From NCBI RefSeq assembly GCF_030506285.1, contig NZ_CP119422.1, positions 1,364,001-1,428,000 on the forward strand: 64,000 nt of DNA, given 5' to 3'. This DNA comes from Catalinimonas niigatensis (GTDB lineage Bacteria > Bacteroidota > Bacteroidia > Cytophagales > Cyclobacteriaceae). Numbering within the stretch: the stretch's first letter is position 1; every line of letters starts with the position of its first letter. The translations under genes and the position numbers were made by a program. The notes beneath the pieces were generated by a model. It was given only the letters and a program-made list of their open reading frames with translations. It searched no databases and was not told the DNA's origin. Positions 20,901-29,636 of this stretch are shown one piece after another.

Positions 20901-21464
20901 CACATTGACACCAGGCAAACCTTCTCCACTTTTCCCATCGGTTACTTTACCACTGATGATTTGTTGCTGTAGCTTGAATGAGGCGGAACGTAAAGGATGG
21001 TTTTGGGCTGAAGAGAGAATCTCTTTTGCCTCTTGTTGAAAATCCGTTTGAGAAGTACCTTCTGAACCGATCTTTCTTTCCAGCTTTTCAATCTTCTTTC
21101 TTTCAGGCTGAGGATAGATGACATAAGAAGCATCTTCGAATCTTTTGTAATCCAGTCCTAATGGTGAGAGCAAGTTCTGGAGGGTGCTTTCAAGGTCTTT
21201 ATGACTGTCAAGTGATTTGAGCAGTTGTTTACTCACTTTTTTGTTGGAGATCGTCTCCTTATCATAGTTAAACTCAGTACTGAATTTTTCAGCAAGTTTC
21301 ATCAGTACGATAGAAAGATCTTGTGACCTCTCTTGATAGGGATCTGATGGAAGAAAGATCGTATTGGTCGCTACAGCCTGAGCTTGTCCCTGCACACTAA
21401 AAAAAAGCATATGCAGGGTTAAAAGCCAAAAAAAATAAGGCCACTTTTCATTGAGTCGTTTCAT
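17988..21464 (-). CDS. SusC/RagA TonB-dependent transporter with STN domain (locus 2)
   Basis: 1158 residues. Signal segment 1-30, STN domain about 48-118 (LSIVLMKLAEKFSTEFNYDK to YVIYPQP), then a charged linker of about 45 residues, the carboxypeptidase-like domain starting at IISGKVTDGKSGEG (about 169-240), EEVIVVGYST, plug, and barrel to the end (KILLGLSFDF). It transports an oligosaccharide with SusD of this locus and can signal to FecR. The beta-sandwich and plug are very close in sequence to SusC of locus 4, pointing to duplication of a whole locus. The ATG is preceded by CTACAACAACCT, a leader shared with other starts in this block. Confidence 0.95.
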   Translation of the reverse strand: MKRLNEKWPYFFWLLTLHMLFFSVQGQAQAVATNTIFLPSDPYQERSQDLSIVLMKLAEKFSTEFNYDKETISNKKVSKQLLKSLDSHKDLESTLQNLLSPLGLDYKRFEDASYVIYPQPERKKIEKLERKIGSEGTSQTDFQQEAKEILSSAQNHPLRSASFKLQQQIISGKVTDGKSGEGLPGVNVLAKGTAVGTVTGIDGNYRLTVEDEVTTLVFSSIGYLSQEIPINGRSVIDIALNEDVQSLEEVIVVGYSTKRQSELSSSVATVEAEELQEGVVSQDLGNMLQGKVSGLTISNSGGRPGDQTNIVIRGVGSIGAGYEPLYVVDGVIGGSANPMDIASVTVLKDAAATGLYGSRAANGVIIITTKSGQRGETKVNYTGSVGPTFHRYGNIDMMNSAELYDRQSAGFRNFYDARVAEGDPAFANIGFDQYLETVLPSSLLERDTDWQSLLTRTGMVNQHQLSVSGGNEKTTFYVSGNYYYERGTILNTYYRNLNLRTNFKHEISDRFTLHARINAGADKRPNEPLGGQEGTMAQFYNNVPWDPAFEEDGITPYNPSAPGNPWIGNARSNHFYNVNHQSDITTNTRFSTDLQLDAQITDWMSFSTTNRVSYLGSDWRQLLDRNHQLANFENGRISETVSKNYNLLTSNLLNMSHSFGDHNLSGILGQEYNYIDDSFTGAIGMDLANGLSALSAAGSPKAVSGNITETGFLSYFGQLDYNYSSKYFLVGSLRRDASSRFGANNRWATFYSLGASWNINKENFLSNSSWIDLLKIRGSYGTTGNANIAPYLSLGTYSFTTSSTYNGISGARPSRIDNPNLTWEMAYNANLGIEFNFLSRFNLELDIYNRVNKSLLQNVPLSAASGFTNQQRNVGSVRNRGVDITLHSVNVDRGLFRWETSFNVNINRNKVLELNNGEDIADGQMRIREGLPIRYFYMKDWAGVDPQTGDPLWVRWEDAEGNVIHGADKREPANVLTTNVYNQASNLFIRTAYPNFTGGIRSDIFYKNFSLSMLFNFAVGQSIYFAARERIDADNNSLNQNQMNLHEDWVRWEQPGDIATHPKLFSGGSASNGTSSRYLEDASFFRIQNIRLGYSLPNQVYKLSNLRFFTSVDYLAVFTNFSGADPDINMENSIIAQGANSARFSPTRKILLGLSFDF

Positions 21465-21505
21465 AGGTTGTTGTAGTTTAGGAGTTGAGATTCAATTTTA
21501 ATCTT

Positions 21506-21547
21506 AAGCCTTCATCCTGCGATTTGCCGTCTGTCAGGAGAAGGCTT
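21506..21547 (-). promoter_or_regulatory. Stem-loop between fecR and susC, locus 2
   Basis: AAGCCTT (21506-21512) pairs with AAGGCTT (21541-21547), and the inner TCCTG/CAGGA segments pair as well, giving a 12-pair interrupted stem starting 3 nt after the FecR stop. No U-run follows on the transcribed strand, so it is more likely a transcript-processing or attenuation element that separates the regulator mRNA from the strongly expressed susCD mRNA. Confidence 0.5.
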
Positions 21548-21549
21548 TT

Positions 21550-22596
21550 TTAGTATTCTTCTATGCTGATCTGTTCTTCATTGCTTGTGATATTTAGATT
21601 GTAAATGATGGAGAGTTTATCCAGTAGTATAGCTATATCATCTGCCGGAGCCACTCCCGTAAACTCTCTACTGAGCAAAGTCTGATTTGATATTCTGACT
21701 TCAAACCCATAGTTATCTTCCAGAAGTTTTTTGATTTGATGAAGAGGTGTATTTTCAAATACTAGCTTGTTCTCTGTCCATGATGTGTAGAGGGCAGGAT
21801 CCACGATACTTTTGCCTACTTCCTGCCTTTGCTCGTCTACCTCAACCCTATCTCCTGGCACCATCATTACTTCTTCTCTTTCACTTTCTTTATCAATATT
21901 GAGCTTCACTTTGCCCGAACTTAAAACTATACTTGTTTGACGACGCCTGCTGTTGACATTGAACTTTGTTCCCAGTACTTCTACCTTTACTTTGCCACTA
22001 TACACCACAAACTTGGCAAGCTCACCTTCTTTAGTGCTGCTCTTTTCTACTTCAAAAAAAGCTTCTCCCTCCAGCCATACCTCTCTTATAGCTACGTTTT
22101 GCCAGCTTTCTTCTGCTATTCTCAAACTGGAGTTGGCATTGAGCCTGACTACAGAATTATCTGGCAGTAGCAGTGTTTTGGTCTCTCCATAAGCTGTAGC
22201 ATAAGTGGTGAATTCTTCTGCCTGATAAAATAAAAAGTAGCTTGCTGTCAGCATTATGATGGCAGTGATGCTGGCTGCTATACCGAGCCAGTACCTGCTT
22301 TTTATTTTAGATCTTCTTTCAGCATATAGATGCTGTTGTTCTCTTTCAGCTCCTTTACGGATTGCTTCATCTATGCCTATTTTGATCCTTCTTCTGGTAG
22401 CTTTACTGCGCTTCTCTTCTTCAAAATCCAATTGCAAAATCAGGCTTCTTGCTTCCTGGATTGGCAGCTGGGCCTCAGGGTGAAGTTTTTGATAATGCTG
22501 CCAGTAAGCAATGTTTTCCTCATTGGGTGCTTTGACCCACTGCTGGAAGCTTTCATTGAGCAGATAATCTTTGACACTGTACTTCTTTTCAGACAT
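21550..22596 (-). CDS. FecR-family anti-sigma factor (locus 2)
   Basis: 348 residues. The cytoplasmic part (1-100) starts with YLLNESFQQWVKAPNEENIA, one membrane helix lies at about 102-124, and the periplasmic FecR domain contains LLLPDNSVVRLNANSSLRI and VWLEGEAFFEVEKS. The C-terminal DUF4974-type domain ends TSNEEQISIEEY. It should restrain the ECF sigma factor encoded 174 bp upstream until SusC of this locus is loaded. Its N-terminal region and the DNA just upstream are closely matched by the relic at 45640-45985, so a second copy of this gene once existed upstream of locus 4. Confidence 0.93.
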   Translation of the reverse strand: MSEKKYSVKDYLLNESFQQWVKAPNEENIAYWQHYQKLHPEAQLPIQEARSLILQLDFEEEKRSKATRRRIKIGIDEAIRKGAEREQQHLYAERRSKIKSRYWLGIAASITAIIMLTASYFLFYQAEEFTTYATAYGETKTLLLPDNSVVRLNANSSLRIAEESWQNVAIREVWLEGEAFFEVEKSSTKEGELAKFVVYSGKVKVEVLGTKFNVNSRRRQTSIVLSSGKVKLNIDKESEREEVMMVPGDRVEVDEQRQEVGKSIVDPALYTSWTENKLVFENTPLHQIKKLLEDNYGFEVRISNQTLLSREFTGVAPADDIAILLDKLSIIYNLNITSNEEQISIEEY

Positions 22597-22708
22597 ATGG
22601 GTTTGTTTTAGAACCTTTTACCCTCTAAAGACAAGCTTGCTTGATTTTACACTATCCTTTTTTGACTTTTTTTAAAATTTATGGCGCTCACAAAAAATAA
22701 ACCATCAT

Positions 22709-22725
22709 ATTGCCAGATTGGCAAT
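22709..22725. promoter_or_regulatory. Palindrome between sigma gene and fecR, locus 2
   Basis: ATTGCCA-GAT-TGGCAAT is a perfect 7-bp inverted repeat in the sigma/FecR gap. On the transcribed strand it is followed within 10 nt by TTTATTTTTTG, so it could be a weak intrinsic terminator of the sigma gene. The homologous position upstream of locus 4 (45961-45979) keeps a palindrome with different bases in both arms, as expected if pairing is under selection. Confidence 0.5.
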
Positions 22726-22770
22726 GAATAAAGCTAAACCTTGAAAAGAGATGAGAGTGTCTGGTGAATT

Positions 22771-23448
22771 TTAGAGGCAGTGCATCAGGAATGGTATTAT
22801 CAGACTATCCACTAAGGTTCCTGATATTTCTTCTTCCTGTAGATCTGATCTTAAGATATCCAAAGTCCTGCTAATGAGATTGTACAAGGACTTTACTTCT
22901 AGCTCCATGATAGAGGATACTTCCTGAAATGATAAGTTATTATAGAACTTCAAGTAAACAGCTTCCCTTTGCCTGTCGGTTAGCTTTTGGATAGCATAGG
23001 AAAGCTTTGCAAGCATTTCTTCATGCTCAGGAGATACCATGTTATCTTTCAAAGTAAGGTGAAATCTATTTGCATCTCCTGCTAATGCTGTGAAAGTAAT
23101 GCTTCTCTTTTGCTCTTGCTTCAGCACGCGCACCAGCCTGCGTCTCAGACAAAGGAAAAGATAATATTTGATGGTTTTGGTGCTACCCAGGTTTTCTTTT
23201 TTACTCCAAAGATAGATAAAGAGTTCTTGCACTACATCTTCTACTACATTTTTATCTCTACAGAATTTGTCTCCATAGGTGCATAGAGTATCAAAAAATT
23301 GCTCATATATCTGATCAAAAGCCTCTTTTCTGCCCATCCTAAATTCGTCCCACAACTCAGCTTCTGAAGAGCATGACAAGCTTTGATTGTGCAGGTAGAA
23401 GTACTGCTCATTATCTTGCCTGTTGCTGTATCTTAAGGGTTGTGACAT
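22771..23448 (-). CDS. ECF RNA polymerase sigma factor (locus 2)
   Basis: 225 residues. Region 2: WDEFRMGRKEAFDQIYEQFF and ELFIYLWSKKENL. Region 4: LSYAIQKLTDRQREAVYLKF and LSFQEVSSIMELEVKSLYNL. It belongs to the Bacteroidetes FecI-like ECF group with a hydrophobic C-terminal end (SLIIPFLMHCL). It should activate locus 2 after release from the FecR protein encoded downstream. The 194-bp gap upstream separates it from the phosphatase of locus 3; I could not define a promoter there. Confidence 0.93.
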   Translation of the reverse strand: MSQPLRYSNRQDNEQYFYLHNQSLSCSSEAELWDEFRMGRKEAFDQIYEQFFDTLCTYGDKFCRDKNVVEDVVQELFIYLWSKKENLGSTKTIKYYLFLCLRRRLVRVLKQEQKRSITFTALAGDANRFHLTLKDNMVSPEHEEMLAKLSYAIQKLTDRQREAVYLKFYNNLSFQEVSSIMELEVKSLYNLISRTLDILRSDLQEEEISGTLVDSLIIPFLMHCL

Positions 23449-23642
23449 GAAAAAGTTGCTGTGTCTAATTTGTTGAATAAAATCAATTTTTTATTAAGAG
23501 CCAAGAAAGGCTATTAAACTACTAATTTTTGCAAGAAAAATACAGATGTTTTTGAAATCAAGTAATCTTAAGAGACTGCTGGGTAATACAGCTCGCAACA
23601 CATGAAAATTCAATCTTTGAGATTAACATAGAACTTTTGTTT

Positions 23643-26252
23643 TCAAATTACAACTTTCCTTGTTCTATTAGCCCCAGTTTCTGCTTTGAGTCCTTCCAGC
23701 AATTTTTCTCTTCCTGACTCAGGATGGCTCACTCTGACTGCATAATTTCCAGTGGCAAAGACATGAGGCTGAAAGCTGTGTCCTTTGATTCTGAGCATGT
23801 ACTCCGTTTCGCCACTTTGCTCGTTGATCACTTCCAGCAATGGATTTTTCACGCCTTCTATCTGTAGTTCATCCAGATGAGCAACTGCTTTACGGCTGTA
23901 ATTGTCCTGCTGCTTTACCGTGATAGGCCAGCCCAGATACTGCCCTTCAGGCTCTTTTTCCGGATCTACATAGCGGGGCCAGCACTCTATTTTCATCGTA
24001 CGATCTTCTTTGTTGAAAGTCACGATGCCATAACCCGTGGCACGGTCATAGATGATTGCTGGCTCCCTGTGTGTCTGTCGTGGATTGGCCACAGCGTGTA
24101 TAGTCATCAGGTTACCAAAGCCATCCTCAAAATCACCGGTATAAGCAGGCTGGCCTGGTAAGGACTGATGAGAAGCATCTACCGGAGGCCACCAGCGACG
24201 GGGAAAGATATTATTCAATGCCGGACCGGCGAAGGCATAGCCTGCATCCCCAAATTCGTCTACGCCATAATGGACCGTGCTGGCCAGATGCTGATCTCCG
24301 GCAATGTGCAGGGCAAAGCATTTTCGGATAATCCTCAAAGCTTCATCCCTACCCTTTTGCGGCCAGCCATTGGAATCCATATCCGTAGTCGGTGCATCTC
24401 CAGCTACGTACTCTCCCAGCTCAGGCATTGGGAGCCTGGGGACAATGCTGTCTATGATGCTGCCTTTGGGAAGGGTGGCTACCGTACAGAAGTTGGTTTG
24501 AGAAAGTACAGCTTTCATTTCAGTTCCCTTATCCCAGTTGGTTGACCAGTCTTTCAGGAAAGTAAGCTGACGCTCTCCCAGCAAATCTGCTTCAATATCG
24601 TAGTGAGTCTGGATATTAAACTCAGGATTCTGGATGAAGCCATTGGTCACCTTAGCCTCTTCTGGCAATACATTCTTAGGAGCTGATTTGAACTTGCGAT
24701 CTTCCAGTATCGCCATGCTGATACCCCCATAATTCCAATCCGTATAATAGACGCCTATCCCCTGTTTTACCGGAGTAGGATCATAAGGATCAGGCAAATG
24801 GCCGGTCTGGGTGCGCTGCACCATGTTAACCCACTCGGGAGGCATTTTATAACCGCCCTGGTCCTGGGCCACGTAAGTCCAGCCTTCATCGGTAGGTGCA
24901 TGCTTGCCGGATTCGCCCCAGACATTGCCATGGTACACATCGTGGTCATCGGGAATGCAGGCGGAGGGAATATCTTTGAAAATATCCCGGTATGACCAGC
25001 CAAACATATACCATTTGCGCAGATAATCCAGACTGGCTTTTTCCATGGGACTGGTCTGTATGCCAAAGCCACCAGTACTTTCATAAAACTGATCGCCCAA
25101 AAAGACCGCAAGATCAGGTTTGTGTTTATTTACGTGCAACGACACTTCATTGTCAGGAAAGCCAAAATCTCCATTGCAACTGAATACTGCCATTTTCACC
25201 TGTGCAGCATCCGTTGGTTCTTTGGCAATCGTTCCTTCATAGCTATAAGTTTGGATACCATTTTTCAAAGGAAGTTCCAGCAATACGCGATAAGGTACTG
25301 CCTTCTCATGCTTCCAATCTTCTATTCTAAATTGAGCGGTACGTCCCATAGGGTCTATGGCTCTTTCCTGCAGGGTTTTCCACTGATTGTCCTGCTGTAT
25401 TTGCAATACAATGCGATGTTCTGGAATAGCCTCTACGGGAGCCAGTTGGGCAGTGAGTTTGAGGGTCTGATCATGCAAAGTATACTGGGCAAAGCAGATG
25501 GGGCCGAAGGTATGTTGAGGCTGCTGACTGATTTTCGCTCCGCTCATTTCCCAGTTCCCAAAAGCCACAGAAGGCTGTGCACTATTTTCTTCTTGGTCAG
25601 TAAAATGAGAGACCAAAGCGATATTACCCCTGAGTGTGTCATTGGAAACGTTGGTTGTACTGAGTTCAGCCAGGGTTTCATCATTACTTCCCAGACAGGC
25701 CAGCTGAAGCGTATAATTTCCATTTTCAGGAGTAGCTAGCAGTCTTAAATCAACAGGCTGGCTGACATCTACTTTCTGGGTTCCCTGCTTTTCTCCGATG
25801 AACAGGACTCCCTCAGTGGTAATCCCTGCATCCAATCCCTTGCCAAAGACTGCGGCAGAACGATAGTCTTCAAATTTGCCTTGGGCTCCCAGTCTGAAGC
25901 CGGTATAATGTTGTGCTGAGGCTTGAGGGTTGAGAAGTTCCACCTCTACGTTTGTTTCAAAGCCGCTTTGTTGGGCGGTCAACTGGCAGCTCAGGCAGTG
26001 CAAGGTTCTGTTGCTGCTGCTTACATCACATACCACTTTACCATCACGGATTTGCCAGTCCTGCAAGCGGTTGCCCCAGTATTCGGGACCTACCCATTCC
26101 ATATCGGGCCAGTTTTGCCAGCTACTTTGAAAAGCTACTTTTTGAGCAAGGTCTTGATCTATAACAGGCTGCTGAGCAGTTTGGCCTTGCAGGAAAATCT
26201 TAGGTGTGACGGTGCTGATGGCAATGGCTTTGACTGCTTCTCTTCTATCCAT
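23643..26252 (-). CDS. PhoD-like metallophosphatase, Tat-type leader
   Basis: 869 residues, long for the family because of an extra N-terminal region of roughly 300 residues that looks like a beta-sandwich. The start MDRREAVKAIAI has a twin-arginine-type pattern, usual for PhoD enzymes. Metal-site segments of the PhoD fold are visible: FSCNGDFGFPDN, LAVFLGDQFYES, CIPDDHDVYHGNVWG and HIAGDQHLAS. It should hydrolyse phosphate monoesters or diesters outside the cytoplasm with Fe/Ca cofactors. As the last gene of locus 3, 81 bp after the sulfatase, it may remove phosphate from a substrate that is both sulfated and phosphorylated, or serve phosphate scavenging. The cotranscription inference rests on strand and spacing only. 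Confidence 0.8.
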   Translation of the reverse strand: MDRREAVKAIAISTVTPKIFLQGQTAQQPVIDQDLAQKVAFQSSWQNWPDMEWVGPEYWGNRLQDWQIRDGKVVCDVSSSNRTLHCLSCQLTAQQSGFETNVEVELLNPQASAQHYTGFRLGAQGKFEDYRSAAVFGKGLDAGITTEGVLFIGEKQGTQKVDVSQPVDLRLLATPENGNYTLQLACLGSNDETLAELSTTNVSNDTLRGNIALVSHFTDQEENSAQPSVAFGNWEMSGAKISQQPQHTFGPICFAQYTLHDQTLKLTAQLAPVEAIPEHRIVLQIQQDNQWKTLQERAIDPMGRTAQFRIEDWKHEKAVPYRVLLELPLKNGIQTYSYEGTIAKEPTDAAQVKMAVFSCNGDFGFPDNEVSLHVNKHKPDLAVFLGDQFYESTGGFGIQTSPMEKASLDYLRKWYMFGWSYRDIFKDIPSACIPDDHDVYHGNVWGESGKHAPTDEGWTYVAQDQGGYKMPPEWVNMVQRTQTGHLPDPYDPTPVKQGIGVYYTDWNYGGISMAILEDRKFKSAPKNVLPEEAKVTNGFIQNPEFNIQTHYDIEADLLGERQLTFLKDWSTNWDKGTEMKAVLSQTNFCTVATLPKGSIIDSIVPRLPMPELGEYVAGDAPTTDMDSNGWPQKGRDEALRIIRKCFALHIAGDQHLASTVHYGVDEFGDAGYAFAGPALNNIFPRRWWPPVDASHQSLPGQPAYTGDFEDGFGNLMTIHAVANPRQTHREPAIIYDRATGYGIVTFNKEDRTMKIECWPRYVDPEKEPEGQYLGWPITVKQQDNYSRKAVAHLDELQIEGVKNPLLEVINEQSGETEYMLRIKGHSFQPHVFATGNYAVRVSHPESGREKLLEGLKAETGANRTRKVVI

Positions 26253-26333
26253 AGCTTAGGTTGTTTGTTTTGATAAAAGCGTAATTCTCTTTTATAGGTT
26301 TTTTGAGACTTGCATCTTTTAAGTTTTTCAAAT

Positions 26334-27890
26334 TTATTTTAGCTCCAAATCTTCTATCCCTTCGGCGGCATCGCCTCGTATCTGTTCAAAATCCTGTTTC
26401 ATCTCTTCCAGCTTTTCCGGCTGTGCATCCGCAAGATTATTTTGCTGCCCTAAGTCTTCTGCTAAGTTGTATAGCTGGTAGCCATCATCATTGCCCAGTT
26501 CAATGTCCACCTGCTCATTCACTGCCGGTCCCTGATAAGGGGGAATCATCACCCAGTCGCCCTGACGAAAAGCGGTACGTGAAGTGGCTTCCAAAACGAG
26601 TTGTTCCCTGCCTTCATCACTTCTACCCAAAAATACATCAAGCAAATTCTCACTATCCCTTGCCTGCTGATCACTTCCCACAAGAGAAGCAATAGAAGAA
26701 AGCAAGTCAAGCTGGCATACCAAAGCATCAGACACCTGAGGCTCAATGGTACCTTGCCAGTAAGTAGCAAAAGGAACTCTGGTTCCTGCTTCAAAAAGGC
26801 TGTACTTACCTCCTCTGAGCGTACCGGCGGGTGTATGCGCTCCCAGCTTTTCTACTGCCTCATCATAATAGCCATCGTTGAGTACGGGGCCATTGTCGCT
26901 GGAAAAAACGATCAGGGTATTTTCCATCAATCCTTCTTCTTCCAGTGTTTTTAGAAACTCGCCAATGCACCAGTCTGCTTCCAGGATGGCATCTCCCCTG
27001 GGACCCATCCCTGAGCTTCCCACAAAGCGAGGATTGGGTGTACGGGGCACGTGCGGTTGCTGCAACGCATAGTATAAAAAGAATGGCTCTTCTTTATGTG
27101 CTTTTACATATTCCTGAGCCTTCTCAAGAAAATGATCCGCCATATCTACATCACTCCACTTCGCTGCCTCACCCCCTTTCATGAAACCAATCCGGGGGAT
27201 TCCATTTACAATGCTGTTATTGTGCCCGTGATGCCATCTCATCGTCAGCAATTCAGGATTATCCTTACCGGTAGGTTCACCTTCAAAGTTTTCCTGATAA
27301 CTCACCTCAATAGGATCATTAAGATCCAGTTCTACTACATCACCATTTTCTATATAAACAGTAGGTACCCTGTCCTGGGTGGCAGCCAGAATATAACTAT
27401 AGTCAAAGCCCACTTCATTAGGACCGGGAGATACATGCTCATTCCAATTGACGTTGCCAGTCCCCAAGCCTAGGTGCCACTTCCCTACGATACCCGTCTG
27501 GTATCCTTGGCTTTTCAGCATTTTGGGTAGCGTGAGTTGGGTTGTATCAATGACAAGAGGAGCCGTGCCTGGTAGTATTTTCGCGTCTTTATTTCTCCAG
27601 GGATAAACTCCCGTGAGTAAGGCATAGCGACTTGGCGTGCAGGTGGCAGAAGAAGCATAGCCCTGGGTAAAACGAACGCCTCCATTGATGATTTTATCTA
27701 TGTTGGGAGTGGATATTTCTGTAGCACCATAGGCACTAACATCGCCATAACCCAGATCATCCATGTAAATCACGACAATATTAGGGGCATCTTCGGTGGT
27801 TTCAGTATTTGTTGCAGTATCAGGTTCAGTGGTACAACTCCAAAACAAGACAGATAAAAAAAGGGCGCACCATTGTGTCAGTAGCTTCAT
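26334..27890 (-). CDS. Lipoprotein sulfatase (locus 3)
   Basis: 518 residues from the ATG at 27890. An upstream in-frame ATG at 27947 would add 19 residues that spoil the signal sequence, so I prefer the later start, which gives MKLLTQWCALF and a lipidation Cys19 (LFWSC). The formylglycine motif C-T-P-S-R begins at Cys84 of this form, in TCTPSRYALLTGVYPW. The metal site starts VVIYMDDLGYGDVSAYG, and the second metal segment is FSSDNGPVLNDG. GKWHLGLG and QQPHVPR catalytic-pocket segments are also present. It follows SusD of locus 3 after a stem-loop. Arylsulfatase A-like in pattern; substrate not assignable. Confidence 0.9.
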   Translation of the reverse strand: MKLLTQWCALFLSVLFWSCTTEPDTATNTETTEDAPNIVVIYMDDLGYGDVSAYGATEISTPNIDKIINGGVRFTQGYASSATCTPSRYALLTGVYPWRNKDAKILPGTAPLVIDTTQLTLPKMLKSQGYQTGIVGKWHLGLGTGNVNWNEHVSPGPNEVGFDYSYILAATQDRVPTVYIENGDVVELDLNDPIEVSYQENFEGEPTGKDNPELLTMRWHHGHNNSIVNGIPRIGFMKGGEAAKWSDVDMADHFLEKAQEYVKAHKEEPFFLYYALQQPHVPRTPNPRFVGSSGMGPRGDAILEADWCIGEFLKTLEEEGLMENTLIVFSSDNGPVLNDGYYDEAVEKLGAHTPAGTLRGGKYSLFEAGTRVPFATYWQGTIEPQVSDALVCQLDLLSSIASLVGSDQQARDSENLLDVFLGRSDEGREQLVLEATSRTAFRQGDWVMIPPYQGPAVNEQVDIELGNDDGYQLYNLAEDLGQQNNLADAQPEKLEEMKQDFEQIRGDAAEGIEDLELK

Positions 27891-27918
27891 AAAAGTTGAG
27901 TAGAGTTTAAAACTTATC

Positions 27919-27945
27919 GGAGTCCGTGAACTCATCACAGACTCC
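27919..27945 (-). promoter_or_regulatory. Stem-loop between susD and sulfatase, locus 3
   Basis: GGAGTC (27919-27924) pairs with GACTCC (27940-27945), and GTGA/TCAC extend the stem past one wobble position, giving 11 pairs around a 5-nt loop. It begins about 10 nt after the SusD stop codon. The placement matches the stem-loops after SusD in loci 1 and 4, although the sequences differ. Confidence 0.55.
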
Positions 27946-27954
27946 AACTAAAGA

Positions 27955-29634
27955 TTAGTCAGCTAAATTAGGATTTATATTGATTTCTCCCTGAGGAATT
28001 GGCCATTGATAATCTTCTTCCCGAAAGTTCTTTTTAGTCACAAACCAGCGGCTGTAAGGGTCTACTACATCGCCATCTTGTCGCAGGTTTACTGCATTGG
28101 GGAAGGAGGCTCCATAAAAATTTCCCTGCAGCACTTCATGAGCAGTTCTCCATCGGACCAAATCCCAATATCTAATCCCTTCAAATGCCAGCTCATTTCT
28201 CCTTTCTCTTCTTAGTATGGTTCTTAGCGCCTCAGGATTCGTTTCTGTAACCGGCGGCATATTTACACTTGCTCTTCCTCTTACTTGATTAATGGTGGCA
28301 TCCAGTAAGGCCTGATTTATGGGATCGCCGGCTTCCAGTTTAGCCTCCAGATAGCTCAGCAGCACTTCGGCATAACGGATCACTAGAATGTCTATACCTG
28401 AATTTCTTAAATCTCCGGCAAAGCTTTCCAGCATAAACTTCCTGATACCAAATCCGGTGCGGGTAGCCTGCCGGGTAGTCGTAAGCTGATCAATAGAATT
28501 GGCAGAGTCAGGGTGTGTCACATAGGTAGCTCCTCCAAATTCCTCTCCATCAACAAGTATATTATAATCCAGGCGGGGATCACGATTTTCTGTAACATCA
28601 TCCGGATTATACTGTGGGTCTTCAAAGGAAAAAGGTGTGCCATCGGTAAACTCATAAGATTCCACCAAACTCCCCAATGGGTTGATGATGTGCCATCCGC
28701 CACGTACAGCAGGATAAGCATGCTGTAAAATTCCGTTAGGCATCAGATCAGGCACAAATATAGCTGAAAAAACAATTTCCGGGCTGGTTTCGTTGGTGCC
28801 GTTGAATAAGCTTTCATAATTAGGATCTATGCTGTGATCGCTGAAATCAATGATTGTTTTGTAAGTATCTACCGCATCCGCATACCTCTGATCTCCCAGT
28901 TGTGCCCGACCCAAATAGGCCAAAGCAGCTTGTTTGGAAGCTCTTCCAAACTCATTGGCAGGCATAGCCGAAGCCTGAGGAAGGGCATCTACAATCATGG
29001 AGAATTCATCAATGACAAACTGAACAATTTCGCTTTTAGGATTTTTAGTGAGACTATTGGCTTCTTCCAAACTAAGAGTGTTGGTTACCAGGGGCACTGA
29101 GCCGAAATGTTGGGACAGATAAAAATATTGTACTGCCCGGATAAAGCGCGCTTCTGCTTCCATACGTTCAATTACTTCTGCTGCCGCAGGTGTCTGATCT
29201 ACATTTTCCAAAAAGTAATTGCTTCTTGCAATTTTATCATAACTTACTTCCCAGTATTGACCCAATAAATTAACATTATTAGAATTCATTTCTCCATTAC
29301 TCAGCCGATTGAATGGAGCATTGTCGCCTCGCCGGTCATAGGCATTATCAGTAGCCATATCCAAAAATATTAATCCGTTATAACTCCACCAGTCCGTGGG
29401 TGCTGCGCTGACGGACGCTAATTCGTTTGCACCATTCATGCTGATGCTTCCTCGATATACCCCGGTAAGGGCCATCATCGCATTGGACTCGCTGGTCCAG
29501 AATGTTTCGTTGGAGAATGAGTCCAGAGGCTGGAGTTCCAACTCATCAGCACAGGAAGTAATCATCAAACCAGCGACAAAGGCAGAAATCAGTCTTTTAA
29601 GTTTCAGGCTATATATATTTCTCATGATATTCAT
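27955..29634 (-). CDS. SusD/RagB-family lipoprotein (locus 3)
   Basis: 559 residues with lipidation Cys at 28 (LMITSC); a second Met at residue 4 is an alternative start. SusD helical segments are MEAEARFIRAVQYFYLSQHF and QAALAYLGRAQLGDQRYADA. The RagB signature is RRERRNELAFEGIRYWDLVR. It is longer than the other three SusD proteins, mainly in the middle (about 250-420). It sits 2 bp after the SusC reading frame and should be its surface partner. If the TGA inside that SusC gene abolishes the transporter, this SusD would have no partner from its own locus. Confidence 0.93.
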   Translation of the reverse strand: MNIMRNIYSLKLKRLISAFVAGLMITSCADELELQPLDSFSNETFWTSESNAMMALTGVYRGSISMNGANELASVSAAPTDWWSYNGLIFLDMATDNAYDRRGDNAPFNRLSNGEMNSNNVNLLGQYWEVSYDKIARSNYFLENVDQTPAAAEVIERMEAEARFIRAVQYFYLSQHFGSVPLVTNTLSLEEANSLTKNPKSEIVQFVIDEFSMIVDALPQASAMPANEFGRASKQAALAYLGRAQLGDQRYADAVDTYKTIIDFSDHSIDPNYESLFNGTNETSPEIVFSAIFVPDLMPNGILQHAYPAVRGGWHIINPLGSLVESYEFTDGTPFSFEDPQYNPDDVTENRDPRLDYNILVDGEEFGGATYVTHPDSANSIDQLTTTRQATRTGFGIRKFMLESFAGDLRNSGIDILVIRYAEVLLSYLEAKLEAGDPINQALLDATINQVRGRASVNMPPVTETNPEALRTILRRERRNELAFEGIRYWDLVRWRTAHEVLQGNFYGASFPNAVNLRQDGDVVDPYSRWFVTKKNFREEDYQWPIPQGEININPNLAD

Positions 29635-29636
29635 CT

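Noticed and set aside
24167-25739. Long plus-strand frames (125 and 205 residues) opposite the PhoD-like gene
   Set aside because: They are fully antisense to a gene with clear metal-site motifs and have no domain or start signal of their own.
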